Below are positions 11,836 to 23,798 of a stretch of DNA of 64,000 nucleotides, one piece after another. Within the stretch, counting starts at the first letter, position 1. Every line of letters begins with the position of its first letter. Below the pieces are notes generated by a model. The model did not search any database. It was not told the origin of the DNA and was given only the letters and a program-made list of their open reading frames with translations. The stretch spans positions 124,001 to 188,000 of the forward strand of contig JAVTVY010045343.1 of the NCBI GenBank assembly GCA_036873755.1, written 5' to 3'. The position numbers and the translations under genes are program-made. This DNA comes from Hanleya hanleyi (Eukaryota; Mollusca; Polyplacophora; Lepidopleurida; Hanleyidae).

Positions 11836-13838
11836 CAACCCACCACAATTCCACCACATTCTCTTCCTCATTCCCGCTTCTTCTCCACGAATCATAAGAT
11901 ATTTTCCCCTTTATATACTACTCCCCGCTATACTTCAGCCTCTCGTAGCATACTTTCAATACTACAAATTGCATAACACAAGACTAAACCATCGTCACAT
12001 CCCTCTTAAATACCCGGGGCTTCGCATGCTCGCCGGTGGTTCTCGTCATCCAAATCTGGTCTCGACGCGCTACGTCAACGGGGTGTTCCAAATGCCAAGT
12101 GCGTCGTATATCGGTAAATTAAATCACTTAGTTCCTTACAATGTGTTCAAACGATTACGACATAAACAAATGGTCCGGGTAGTTCTTTGATGTTTATAGT
12201 TCCTGACGCCAAAACTAATCGATAATGTTTTAATTTCCGTATTTTAGAACTTAGCGGTTACAAAATTCCATCAACCCATCATACATCACTTTCTTTGAAC
12301 ATCCGGTAAATCTGTGTGTAATCGTTTACGATTACGAAGGTTCAATTAACAGACCTATGATTTGGACAAGACTGACATTTGGAAGTGTTTTAATGGAGTA
12401 CTCCGTTCATCGAATGATTTTCCAAAAAAGCATGGATTCTCCCTCTTCGGGGTTTAACATAGTTTTCTACTCTTGCCAATTCGATAAAATATCAACCTTA
12501 AACAATGACGGCCGGGCTTCGGGATCAGCGGGAAAACAGTATTTGGCGAGGGTGGGTCGGGGGTGGGGGAGGGGGGGGGATTTGTGTCGCTCCGTTCTAA
12601 AAGTTTTTGTAATGCTTGTGCCTTCTTCGCAGAATTGTAAGCCTAATTATTATACCGATACAATCAGTCGCTATTTGATCCGCTATTTGGTGTTCCTTTC
12701 CGGTGCTTCGCTTGTTATGAAAACTGGAAATCATTCCTCTGTCTGAACTGAGTTCACCCAATGGATAAACGAGCCTGAATTAGGTTTAATCAAAAACGCG
12801 ATCTTGGCGACGCGACTCACGAATGACCGAATTGTGGCCACAGGCAATGAAACGAAGGTAGGTAGGCCTACTCATAATTCGGTTGGAAATAAAGAATCGG
12901 TTCATCATGAAATAGAACACACATTGCATATATAACTGCTTTTATTCGTTATACTGCGGAAAGTAGTTTTTGTGAATTTTTTAGTTCAAAATTGCATGAT
13001 CCCTCCTCACGATACAGTGTCAACCCCCCGCCCCCTTCACAGTAACAGGACACCATTTCAGTCATCCCTATACAGTGTATCCCTCCCCATACGGCTACAT
13101 GGCCCCATTTCTGAGACCATATCTCTTCCCAGTCGCACGCACGACCACACGCGCACACGGACGTGTGGCTGCTTTAATATAGTATAATTCAAAAGTGATA
13201 TTATATATCAGTGATGATCAGTAATACTAAAACCCAATGTAAGCTGAGTTTCATCTGATTCTTTTGCAGAGTTGTAAAAACTGAGGCTTTGCTGGTTGAA
13301 AAGAGCCGAAAATAATTCAAACGTAATAAACCCTGCCTCGTTAGGGTGAAACACAATGAGACATGTGATACCAATACAATGAAAAGTCATTTACAATGTA
13401 GCGTGCACACCACTGAATGATATTGTGAGGTCATTAATTGTGTTTGAACGGTGTATTAACTGAGCAACTAATCAAATACGAACATCAAAGAGTCGAAAGG
13501 AAAGCCGTGGAAACAAGGTAAACAAAAATATGGATCGACCTAGCAGTCCCGTTTCGTTTGCGTAACAGGTGCGGTAACTTTATAGCACCGCCCCGGTACC
13601 TATCGCTGGCGTTTCCCAGTATTTTATCGATTGGTTATTAGATCGTTATCTAGATAAGAACACAGAAGTTCATACGGACTCATTCCAGAGAGCAAAATAA
13701 ATAAGTTAGAATGAAACATTAAGTGCAATATGCTTGAATAAAAATCATTATAATGTAAAAGGAGCACCAATTGGAGTGTCCACAGGAAAACATATGCCCC
13801 ATCATACACAAAATCCACTAAGTGAGCTATATGGACTG
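11836..13838. other. no gene recognised
   Basis: A 139-codon frame spans 11771-12190 but has no domain and overlaps the site cluster. A G-rich tract near 12548-12580 could form a G-quadruplex. Nothing else is supported. Confidence 0.3.
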
Positions 13839-14113
13839 AACCAAATGTAGAAGACTACACGTACTCGCCTTGACCAAATGTAGAAGACTACACGTACTCG
13901 CCTTGACCAAATGTAGAAGACTACACGTACTCGCCTTGACCAAATGTAGAAGACTACACGTACTCGCCTTGACCAAATGTAGAAGACTACACGTACTCGC
14001 CTTGACCAAATGTAGAAGACTACACGTATACTCGCCTTGACCAAATGTAGAAGACTACACGTACTCGCCTTGACCAAATGTAGAAGACTACACGTACTCG
14101 CCTTGACCAAATG
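13839..14113. repeat. 33-bp tandem array, eight units
   Basis: The unit ACCAAATGTAGAAGACTACA followed by CGTACTCGCCTTG repeats with almost no divergence. One unit carries a 2-bp TA insertion near 14028 (35 bp). Because 33 is divisible by three, it produces artificial open frames on the minus strand that should not be annotated. The low divergence implies recent expansion or homogenisation. Confidence 0.9.
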
Positions 14114-15458
14114 TATTTTTCTTCAGAGTACGTTTTCGTGATGTCATAGCGCTATGAAATATTTCGCGGTCCATCTTCGGAGAAGTGCCCCAGTATGACC
14201 TTTCGCTAACTCAGTTTACCAGCGTTCCTTCATAAAGGTCTCTTGACTAAAATGGATATGCGACGTTAACATGGGATAACTCCTTCGGGTTGGACAGTAA
14301 TAAAGCTGACTTTTTCAATCCAAACCTGCAAAACCATATTTTTCTTGTATTACAAATACTGAAGTATAGCGGACCTGGAGAAAATAACGATGTCAATATT
14401 ATAAAAATGGATATTAGCTTGATGAAATTGTTATCCTGACCTATTTTGGTATTGTTGACATTTTTATAGGGAGGAATTTCCCCCTATAAGAAAATATGGC
14501 ACCTCAAACCAGAATTATATTATCACACAATATATGAGTAAGATTGATTATATGAAAGAACCAATTCAGTTTGAGTTTGGTTTGAGGTGTCAGTTTTTTG
14601 TTGCAAGAGAAATCGTCCCTAAAAATGCCTCAAATATAACAAAATAGATCAGGGAATGCAGCTTGGGGAATCAAGTAATACCATTTTGCAGGTTTTGGGA
14701 TGAAAAATAAAAATGTGTTTTTACCGTCATATACAAATGAGTTTTTCCCGTGCAAACATCGTATATCTTTTGAAAAACACAATCCAATTGCCTAACACAA
14801 TCCAATTGCCAAATCCTATCACAACTGTTCTCTTTAGAGTTAATATTTTCGTTTGTCAATCTCTTGTATTTACATATCCCTATTTTGGTGAATGCACAGA
14901 AACATGCACTGTAGACACAATATTTATTTATCGGATTTGTTGAAATCTCCTTAATGTGCTGGGATAGAGTGGCAATATAATCAGAAAATATAAACACACA
15001 ATCTAGGTAAACTAAGATGGCAAATCAGGGGACAATCATCTAGACATAACGCTATTAAAACTTCGTGCGAAATGTTCGCCGATATTCTACGAGATCCCAT
15101 AATAAGCCAATCACGACAATTTCTACTTCTTCGCTCTGACAATGACAGGAGTTTTGTTCAAGAAGATTAACATTTCCACACGGCACAACCTTTTGATATT
15201 TTCTACCCCCTAACAAAGCCAGAATTTTCGGCGGAAGTAAACTCTTTGATCTTTACGGTTTACCACACACACCGTCTGGAAATGATGCCATATTTGGATA
15301 ATGTTTCAGGATAATGCTGTTATATACATTAGTCCACGTGCTACCGTGTGTAATTACTGTGGGCGTGATTTTGAAATTGTTTCACAATGCAAGCTAGCCA
15401 CCTGATTGATTAACAAATGTAGTTTCAGAATTCGCGCGGGATTCATATAGGGCTGAAT
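14114..15458. other. no gene recognised
   Basis: Short frames only. I saw no repeat with a second copy in the window and no RNA gene. Confidence 0.35.
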
Positions 15459-15490
15459 TCAGATATAATATTCCGTGATATTATATCTGA
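15459..15490. repeat. perfect 13-bp hairpin
   Basis: TCAGATATAATAT and ATATTATATCTGA flank a six-base loop. The right arm runs into GAGTTTACTGAGATTG, which recurs near 58102, so this is probably part of a dispersed foldback element. Confidence 0.5.
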
Positions 15491-15616
15491 GTTTACTGAG
15501 ATTGATAAACACAGTGACTATTTATTTTCCTACCACAGTATCTGTGTACATACGAAAAGTACACAGTGGTGTGTGCACAAATATGTACACAGTGTAGCAA
15601 TCTTAATAAATTAATA

Positions 15617-15684
15617 TCCTATCAATGCTCCCCAATCGTACATGTCGCCTACAAGCGACATATCCAAATGGGGAGGAGATAGGA
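15617..15684. repeat. three-step interrupted hairpin
   Basis: Nested perfect stems are visible: TCCTATC/GATAGGA (7 bp), CTCCCC/GGGGAG (6 bp) and ATGTCGC/GCGACAT (7 bp) around a six-base loop. Small internal loops separate the stems. This is a pre-miRNA-like or foldback-element shape. Which of these it is cannot be told from sequence alone. Confidence 0.5.
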
Positions 15685-16384
15685 TTTAATTTTAATTAGA
15701 CTGACAGTGTAGTGACCCGTGTTCTCCATGCCCTGGTGCTCTCCGTGCCTGCAATTACCCTGAGTGTGAGCATCTAATTATTTTAGACTTTTTTTTGTTA
15801 TTCGTTTCACCCATGACGGTTGCAAATAATGTGGCGAATATTTTACTCACGGTTAAAAGTGCTCTGATGAATTATTCAATATTGTACATTATACAAGCTG
15901 CTTTTATATTGAAAATTATTAGATGGGCCACAACGATAAACGTAGATGGATAACTGCATGGAGCACAAGCAATCACATACAAGTTGTATCGATCGTGTTA
16001 CCACACACTACTTTCTTTCTTTTGTCGTCTGATTTCACGGCCAGGGGTTTAAGCTTAAATGTTTAATACAGGTTGGATTTTTTATATAAATCAGCGTGTA
16101 ACAGAGCTATAGTGATTGAATCTATCAGTGCATCAACTCTATTTGATCTTTTGGTAAAATAGAAGTTTCCCTACATGCAAAGGTGATATATTAATTGGTT
16201 TGACTGGGGGCTTCCTAAGGCTCCCACATGGTGATGATTTATTAATTAGATATTCCAGGATAATAAAAAAAAAAAATAACAATAAAAAAACAACACTTTT
16301 TAGTATACACTGGGTATAGGCTACACAATTATAGTATTACCAGTAGGTACTATACTATGGTATATAACAGACATATCACCAAAC

Positions 16385-16800
16385 AGTCTGTTTGATATTA
16401 GCAAACAATATTTTGGTATCAGCACATACTTTATTTTCGGTGATGTCATTTAAGTTTGGCTGGATGCCAAATAAAGATCTGTACTCGTTTATATCAGCAA
16501 ATGATTTGCTAATATCACCAAATCATTTGTTAATATCATCAAATAAGTCGGACGATCAAAGAAGGATTAACAAACTGCATATATTAAGTTCCCTGTTTAG
16601 AATAAGGAGAATTTTATGTAACCAGAGAAGGTAACAGGCACATATTTAATGATATCACTAATTCATTTCCTTGTATATAAAAAAGTATTTACTGATATCA
16701 TCGAATGATATACTGATATCATCATTTGGAGCTAAGTATCTGATGATACCTGCGAATCATTTGAAGATATCAGAAAATATTTAATGATATCAGTAAATCC
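16385..16800. repeat. array of short GATATCA / AAATCATTT motifs
   Basis: Near-palindromic blocks resembling TGATATCANNAAATCATTT recur about a dozen times in both orientations, with irregular spacing. The stretch has no coding content beyond incidental frames. Confidence 0.55.
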
Positions 16801-17825
16801 TTTTTTGTTACGCAGTCTGTCTTCTCGTTTACAAGTATCTTTCTTTTTCGCAAATTAATATCTGTCTTGGTTCATGGCGTCAGACCATTCAATTAGGAAT
16901 GAGATGGGGAAAGAATGAGCGGTTGGCAGGTAGCCTATAGGCGTACATATGAAGACGCTAATTTATACGTGGAATAATATTATCATTCAATTGAAGTTCA
17001 CATTTCATGCCTTATTGGTATTATTGGCTGAGCGATAGTTTTACCGATATACAGCACAATACAATAACGGAGCATTGCTGGAGGTCCTTGCTGTGGGGGG
17101 AAATATTATGGATTAGTCCAGCTACACGGTATGTCATCAAAGGTTGTAATTGGAGAAAGGAAGTCTGAACAGTTCAAATCATTCCAGTTTCCAGGCGATG
17201 AAAGGATATTAAAGTCCCACTGATGGCATCGTTAACCCATGAAAACCTGTGGTTGGATGCAAAATTGTGTAATAACTTAAATATTAAAAGGGTGAGTGAG
17301 TGAATATGATTCAACGTCGCTTTCAACTATATTTCAGTCATATCACGACGTTTGGGTCCTATTCCTTTTCACACCCGGGAAACCCACGGGTAGTGTCCTA
17401 TTTGTATTTGTATTTATCTCTGTTGGACATTGCATTAACGCGAGCGTCCACCAATTATAATGTCTTTTTCGAGTGGCTTGAAGGGGGCATCGAAGGTAGG
17501 GATTTTTTGGTTGGCTCAGCTGAATTGCACACCACGCTGGTCTAATATCATTTGATGTCGCCGCCGTCTAGACTCGGAGTGCATAAGATTATTTTTCGAG
17601 GAATACAAATGGGAAGCGTTGACAGGATATTAATTTATTAAGATTGGCTTCAGAAAATAATGTTATACGATCGCGGTCCATACTTCATGCAAGGATCACG
17701 ATGATGTATACAATAACCGAATCTAGGATTAAGATAACAGTGTCTCAATGGTCTTGGACGTTATTGACGACACAAGAAATACCACTAGCCAATGAGAATT
17801 CAAACACGCGGATCCCAAAATATAA
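16801..17825. other. no gene; reverse SINE end near 17291-17360
   Basis: The segment GGTGAGTGAGTGAATATGAT...CAACGTCGC...ATATTTCAG resembles the reverse complement of the 3' end of the SINE-type sequences at 49608 and 52090 (tandem CTCACTCAC and GACGTTAAA). The rest is unassigned. Confidence 0.4.
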
Positions 17826-17925
17826 TTCCGCTTAAGCCGGTGCTAGGGGCCGTGTGGTTACTTCATAGTCTCCACATCTGCAATAAAAGCGCGGCTGAGA
17901 TACTAAGGCCACGTCCAACAATCCT
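17826..17925 (+). mobile_element. core-family repeat, A2 copy
   Basis: This reads CGCTTAAGCCGGTGCTAGGG, then GCCGTG, a CTCCACATCTG segment, and GCGCGGCTGAGATACTAAGG. It shares this arrangement, including the CTAAGG extension, with the minus-strand copy at 56600-56700. It is a second subfamily of the core repeat. Confidence 0.65.
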
Positions 17926-18404
17926 CCGTATTCTCGGGTCTGAATGTGAGTTGCCGAGAGAAGCTTTCTTGTTGAGTTATATGAATGCTATTTAGTCGCC
18001 AGACGTCGTTAACTTTTCCCACCTCTTATATAACTCTCCGAGATATCCAGAACGACGAGGTAACGCTACTGCTACTCGAACTCCCTGTAATCAATGCTAG
18101 TTTCCTGTCAAACTACCACGGTTGAAGAGGAGCGACATGTGTTTTTTCCTGTCACTAACAAATCAAACAACTCCGTACCTGGGTTTGGATATCGTTGTCG
18201 AGCCTGGTCCACTACAGATAACTACGGATGATTGTATGCGACACAATGAATGAATTGGATGCAGCGCGTCATCAAGCAGATGGTTAGAACAACCATTCAT
18301 CCTGCATTCCCCACGGAAAAAAAAGAAGAAAAAAAAATCGATCCTTCCTAGTGGCTTTGCTGGTATCTGAAGTTTTAAGCAGTAGTTCCTTTACACACGA
18401 AAAG

Positions 18405-18885
18405 TAGAAACCTGGACACCTGGATAACGCGTCCGCTTTATAGAATGATGCGCCGATTGCGATACACTTCGTCGTCGTGGTAGGCTGAAGAATCAACGCT
18501 CAACGCTGAAGCCGTGCAGCGGCCAATGTTGGCAATTCTCTATTCGCACCTAAAATCACTCTCATTGGTTGGTGGTCGGTTGCCACGGTGAACTTTCGAT
18601 AATAAGGATACGCTCTTCACTCCAGCAACGAATGACAAAGATTCCTTCTCCAACTGACAGCTATAGTTTTTCGTCCCCGTACTTCGTCACATGGGACGTT
18701 ATCCCTTCAACTCCATATGCTGAAGTATCAGATGTGCGTTTCAACGACTTCTCTGTGTCGTCATGTATCAACAGATTACTCAATCGCCGTCATCTGCACT
18801 CTGGCAAAACCTCTTCACGTGCAAAAGTTCATAGGAAGGCCGTCAGCTCAGTAACCATTTTTGGTGCTGGAGCTTTGACCGTCAA
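18405..18885 (-). pseudogene. Ty3/Gypsy reverse transcriptase-RNase H relic
   Basis: The minus strand, read across frameshifts and stops, shows a typical Gypsy order. APAPKMVTEL lies at about 18880-18840 (the RT-connection region). DTSAYGV lies near 18740-18720 (the first RNase H acidic segment). FTVATDHQPM lies near 18600-18565, LPTLAAARLQR follows, and KADALSR ends it near 18425. At least one in-frame stop (before DTSAYGV the frame shifts; after AAARLQR a stop appears) makes it non-functional. Integrase, protease, gag and LTRs were not identified. The foldback element starting at 19259 sits on its upstream side. Confidence 0.7.
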
Positions 18886-19258
18886 TCAGGAATACCTTGG
18901 CAGGTAGAGAACGAAGAACTTCCATATGCATACGACGAATCAATCGTCCATCTTGGTAGAATGAAATGATACTTGTCAAGACAAAGTGGAAAGTGTAACT
19001 CTTCCGACCCGTCTGAGTACTCAGTCTGGAATATGTAAGTGGTCTTCTATCGTTTTGAACAGATTAAATTGTTGTCCAGTCAACGCTTCACATCTTTCGA
19101 TCTTCAATTTTCTGCTCCAAGATCGATTGAAAGTTTGCTGCGGACTATGATACACCAAATGCATGGCAATGATACCGATGTTGGGGCAGTATTGAAGCTT
19201 TGACCGTCAATCGCGAAGAAAATTCAGCCAATGATAGAGTTCCTGTACAGATCCATTA
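18886..19258 (-). other. probable further Gypsy-derived sequence
   Basis: Minus-strand fragments continue the relic but are too shifted to place. The phrase GTCAAAGCTTC(C/A) repeats the GTCAAAGCTCC seen at the relic's upstream end. Treat this as unassigned retroelement debris. Confidence 0.3.
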
Positions 19259-20204
19259 AGGGGATGATTTAGTGGCAATAAGTCATGTAATAGGAAAGAG
19301 TCTCTTATTTAGTGTACTCTGCTTGAATATAGTAAAGTAATACATCCAAATGTCCTTGTCCCGCGGAGAATCCCACCATATCATGTTTGACATGCTGGTA
19401 TATTTAGATAGATAAAAATCCACAAAACATTTGTTCTTGGGACTGTTCTTAAGTTCACAAATAATAAACACACAGTATTGAAATGTCTATTAAAAACTCT
19501 ATATTGTCTGTGCTACAACAAAGACTACCTTAGAAAAGAAAATTCCATTGGAAAGTATTTTTAAAAGATTTTTTATCATTTACTATGCCAACATAATTGT
19601 CAAAGGCAATGATAATTCGTGTCAGCCAATATGAAGGACAGTCAAAATCTGTGCGGATTTATCCAAGACAGGTGTGGGTCTCTCCCTTATAACCAGCCTG
19701 TATTAGTTTGAAACCTAATACATCTGAACTGCCTATGGTGGCCCATTCGTTCACAGCCTGTTCTGATTGTGCATGGATCTAAAGGAAGCTGCATAATTAC
19801 TTGCCAATTGACATACATGTGTGATTTGATCCACATGACAGGTAGGCTCCGTTCACACAATTACTGATAAAGAAAAATATATATAAAAATACGTCCCGAA
19901 ACAATTTTCATATCAACATAGTCTTTGTTGTAGCACAAACTATACATAATTTTCTGATCTGCCTTTCAATATTGTGTGTTTAATATTTATGGAGTTCTGC
20001 TGGCAGACTTAAGAACAGACTGACAGACTTTGGGAACTTTTATTTATGTAGATAAACCTGCATGTCAAACATGTTATGGTGGGATTCTCCATGGGACAAG
20101 GAAAATTTTGATGTATGACTTTACTATATTCAAGCATAATACACCAAATAAGAGACCCTTTCCTATTACATGACTTCCAAAATATTCCACTACATCATCC
20201 CCTC
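19259..20204. mobile_element. long-arm foldback DNA element
   Basis: The left arm (about 19259-19529) and right arm (about 19919-20204) are diverged inverted repeats of some 270 bp. The outer ends are AGGGGATGATTTAGTGG and CCACTACATCATCCCCT, with GTCTTTGTTGTAGCACA at the inner end. The ~390-bp centre has no transposase-like frame. It is a non-autonomous element, class unknown, next to the Gypsy relic. Confidence 0.7.
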
Positions 20205-20822
20205 AACCTAAAGTCGGACAGCCAGATTCTGTCGGACCAAGAGTGCTTACTCCCAATTGGATTCCTTGTTTAGTACGGTATTATTTTGCATATCTTAAGG
20301 GTCAAGAGTTCCGAAATATTGTTCTGCCTTATAATTTCATATTAAATGATTGAACAGCACTGCATTAAAAATCTATTAGATGGATTTCTTTAATCTGACG
20401 TCATTGGGAGACAAATTAATCGACCGTGTAACGCTTGCAGTATAAAATCGGCAATGACCAGCGCAGCAAGCCCACTTAGCCTTAAATAGGGACTGGACAT
20501 TGGTCAACTGTTTGCTCCTGACCTTGTCTTTGTCTTGTCGGAGAGTCTCCGGATGAAAACATAAACAAGAAATCTATATCTCTGTTCTCTCTTCTTTATT
20601 CAGCTTTTACTTTGACTACGAGAAGAAACTAATTGCAAATGAGAATCACTGACAGTTCTGTTTGAGCATAGGTTGTCCACAACATTCAAGGAAGTCACTA
20701 TTTAGTTGACTGAATATCATTTCTACTGTCTGAACGAAGTTCAATGTCAGTGGAAATGAGGCCCTTTGATAACGCTTCATTCAAGTCTAGCCTATAGACT
20801 AGTATTGGACCCTTCTACGGGG

Positions 20823-21066
20823 GGCCCTCGGTGGCCGAGTGATCTAAGGCGCTTCGCTGGTGACCGCTAGCCTCACACCGCTGAACCGGCACGGGTTTGA
20901 GCCCAGTTGGTCCATGTGTGAAAGTTTGTCAGTTACTTGCCGAAGGGCGGTGGTTCTCTCCGGGTACTCTGGCTTCCTCCACCAACCAAACTGACTGTCA
21001 CCATATGAGTGAAACAAACTTGAGTGTGACATTAAGCCAAATTCCCTCCCTCCCTCCCTTCTACGG
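20823..21066 (+). mobile_element. tRNA-derived SINE with MetaSINE-like core
   Basis: The head holds a Pol III A-box-like GGTGGCCGAGTG and a B-box-like GGGTTTGAGCCC. The body has GGTTCTCTCCGGGTACTCTG followed by GCTTCCTCC, which I recognise as the conserved central domain of the animal MetaSINE superfamily. The tail GTGTGACATTAAGCC plus a (TCCC)n run closes it. It shows no coding capacity. Confidence 0.75.
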
Positions 21067-21330
21067 AGGGCCAACCCTTACCAAAAAATCCTATAGGATC
21101 CAATGGGACAGATGATCTGTCCTATAGGATTCAATGGGACAGATGATCTGTCCTATAGGATCCAATGGGACAGATGAGCTGTCCTATAGGATCCGATAGG
21201 ACAGTTACTTCTGTCCCTTAGGATCCTATAGGACAGATAATTCTGTCCTATAGGATCCTAAGGGATAGATAAATCTGTCCTATAGGATGGATTATTCTAT
21301 GCTATAGAACATGTATGTGTCCTATAGGAC
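21067..21330. repeat. TCCTATAGGA palindromic array, locus 1
   Basis: It starts CCCTTACCAAAAAATCCTAT and continues as alternating CCTATAGGATCC and GGGACAGAT blocks. The left end is the reverse complement of the right end of the 27835-28159 array, so both derive from one element with a CCCTTACCAAAAAATCC terminus. Self-complementarity is very high. Confidence 0.75.
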
Positions 21331-23698
21331 AGCCATTCTATCAATTAAGAATTGTTTTTGTCCTTCACATGTGACAGAGTGTGAGGAACCAAACACATTT
21401 TACATGCATACATTGTAAAGAAAAGCACATAATAGGTGGAAAATGTGAAAAATCTCATAAAAACAATGTTTTTTTATTATTTTTTTCTGCATGATACATA
21501 TTTACAAATATTGAACATAAGGCAAGAAATCAAAGTATTTTGTCTGTTATCATTCGCAAATATTAGCACGAGTATGTAAGCTTATATACATGTAATGATA
21601 TACGTATGATCCAACTGATACAATGCTTCACTGATTAATTTATTGGAAGATATGAATTTAATCCAATTTCTGATACACAAATTAAAACCCAATTTAAACA
21701 TGTAAATTCTACATTCGGAATTTCTGTAGACTTTTAATTACATCAATCGAGGCATCGAGGCAGTAAATCCTAATAGATTAAACAGATTCTGTTTTTTAAA
21801 TCTCTGTAAAATGGGGTCTTCGATGGAATTTTTTTAACTGTGGAAATGGAATTAAAAATCAGAAAAAGGAGCATGTTAGCGCATTACCTCGATTTCAGTA
21901 TTTGTTAGTCCACGGCAGGGATCAGCAAATGTACTATACAATGACATAATAATGCAATTCTTAAATACAGATTCAGAATATGCATATATATACAAATACT
22001 AACATTGTAAACAATCTTCTTGAAAACCAAACTTTACATTCGCTTTACTCCAAAGGAGACAAAAAACATCTAAAGTGATTCATTACAAAATGTTAGTTGA
22101 CCATGTAATCATTTTAGATATATATGGTTCTTAACTATTCATAGTTAAGACCGCAAATAGGAAGTGTCCATACTGTTGTAAACCATCTGATTGTTCAATA
22201 AGCTTATTGAGATCAAAATTAATCTCCATTTTTGGACAATCGATCAAGTAAATTTGAAAAGTTCATCAAATCTAGAAAATAAAGTATAAGCTTACTATCC
22301 GCAGAATTTAATAATTGGGAATTTTCACCTTATAGTTCAATTGTTTATTGACACAAAATAAATTTCTTCCAATGAATAAAAAAATATCCCCTCATGGTGG
22401 CAACAGATTTCCAGCAGATAAGGCAGCAGATGTAGAAATGTACTTTTTTTGATTGATTGAAATTGTAGTTTAAGGGCCGCTTCCCATACGGATTTCGCGG
22501 CCCATCAACTCAATGTTTTATTTAAATTTCACGGTACATTTCTTCGTTAATTTAAGATCTTTTGCAGCGCTAGATATTAAAATAAATAATTAAATAATGA
22601 ATAACAATAACAATGAGGAAACATAAATACTAGTACTTTTTTCTTCATCTCCTCTGGTTTTATAGCATTTCCAAAAGAGAAACAGCTTGATACAATGTGT
22701 GTGTATCGCAACAAAGAATTTTGGGTTTCAGTGGACGACAGGGGAGGCCTAAATAAGCCTGCGTCGTAGCGAATATAAATAAATAATTTACAAGAGTTGA
22801 ATGTTGGAAAACAGGGGGTAGTCTTCCACATTGTCTAATGCGTTAATTTCCCGATCAAAGATAAAGTGGGCTTATTCTACCGGTACGGTACTGCATTAAA
22901 CTGGTCTGAAATACCATTTCTGCTCGCGCTGTTTCAAATAGTTAATGCTACCATTGTTTACAGATACCGTTAAGACTTCCGCCCGTCATGTTATGACTTT
23001 TCCCAGCGAACCAAACTCCCCCCACAGTGCAATTTTAACACAGAAGTATATGGAAAAAACTTCAAAAAAGTACAGTTCAGAATCCATTTTAGCATGATAA
23101 TTTGAAGAGATGTACTATCTTTCTCTTCACCAAGTTGTAGAAATTTATCTCAAGTTTGAGCTAAGATTTTTAGTAAAAACCTGCTACGCTCCATTGAGGC
23201 CTAGGTTAAAAATCCATCAGTTGCGCGGGTGGCAATTACGGCACCGTAATTGATAGAACAGCCGATCTTTGTTAAGAGCTGCTGTTACTTCCGTTGTATC
23301 TAAAATCGGGGCTGAAATCAGAGTTTTCCCCCATATAATTGTGTGTTAATTAATACCTCCCCATTTTGTTAGATACAATGATGTCACTGGGGGATTTTCT
23401 TGTTGAATTTAGATTTTATAATAAAATTAATAAGTTTAATAAATAATTAATTAATAATCAGTCCAATCCAAAGATTTTATAATAAAATTGGACATAATGA
23501 AGAAAATAATTTTAGAAGAATACACCAGTTCTAACATGATTTTCAAGAAAAAAAATGTCCATTAATGAATACTCTACCCTCTTCATTATCACCAATTATA
23601 TACAGATAATATTATTCTATTTTCCTGGTATTCAACAATTTGAGGAGAGTTATCTCCCCTGTACCGGTATATTTTAATTGGCCACTGGTGGCGCCACC
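21331..23698. other. no gene recognised
   Basis: Very AT-rich. The region 23400-23480 has several direct TTTATAATAAAATT repeats. A GAGTTATCTCCCC motif, common upstream of molluscan genes, lies at 23647. No coding block is supported. Confidence 0.35.
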
Positions 23699-23722
23699 AT
23701 GCTGTCATATGAGAAATTATGA
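23699..23722 (+). promoter_or_regulatory. upstream ORF with full Kozak context
   Basis: GCCACCATGC is a textbook Kozak sequence, but its frame closes after seven codons. It lies 100 bp upstream of the ATG proposed for the BEN-like gene. If transcribed, it would be a strong uORF. Confidence 0.35.
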
Positions 23723-23798
23723 CAACAACAGCAGGAAAACAAAGTTGATTTGTTCATGTTAAGCTGGAACTATTGGGGTTTAAAGAACTGTATTGCAG

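Noticed and set aside
13802..14110. Minus-strand repeat protein (KASTCSLLHLV units)
   Set aside because: It is produced entirely by the 33-bp tandem array, in two frames at once.
21075..21330. CRISPR-like array
   Set aside because: Units are palindromic and variable with no constant repeat/spacer structure, and the sequence is from an animal genome.
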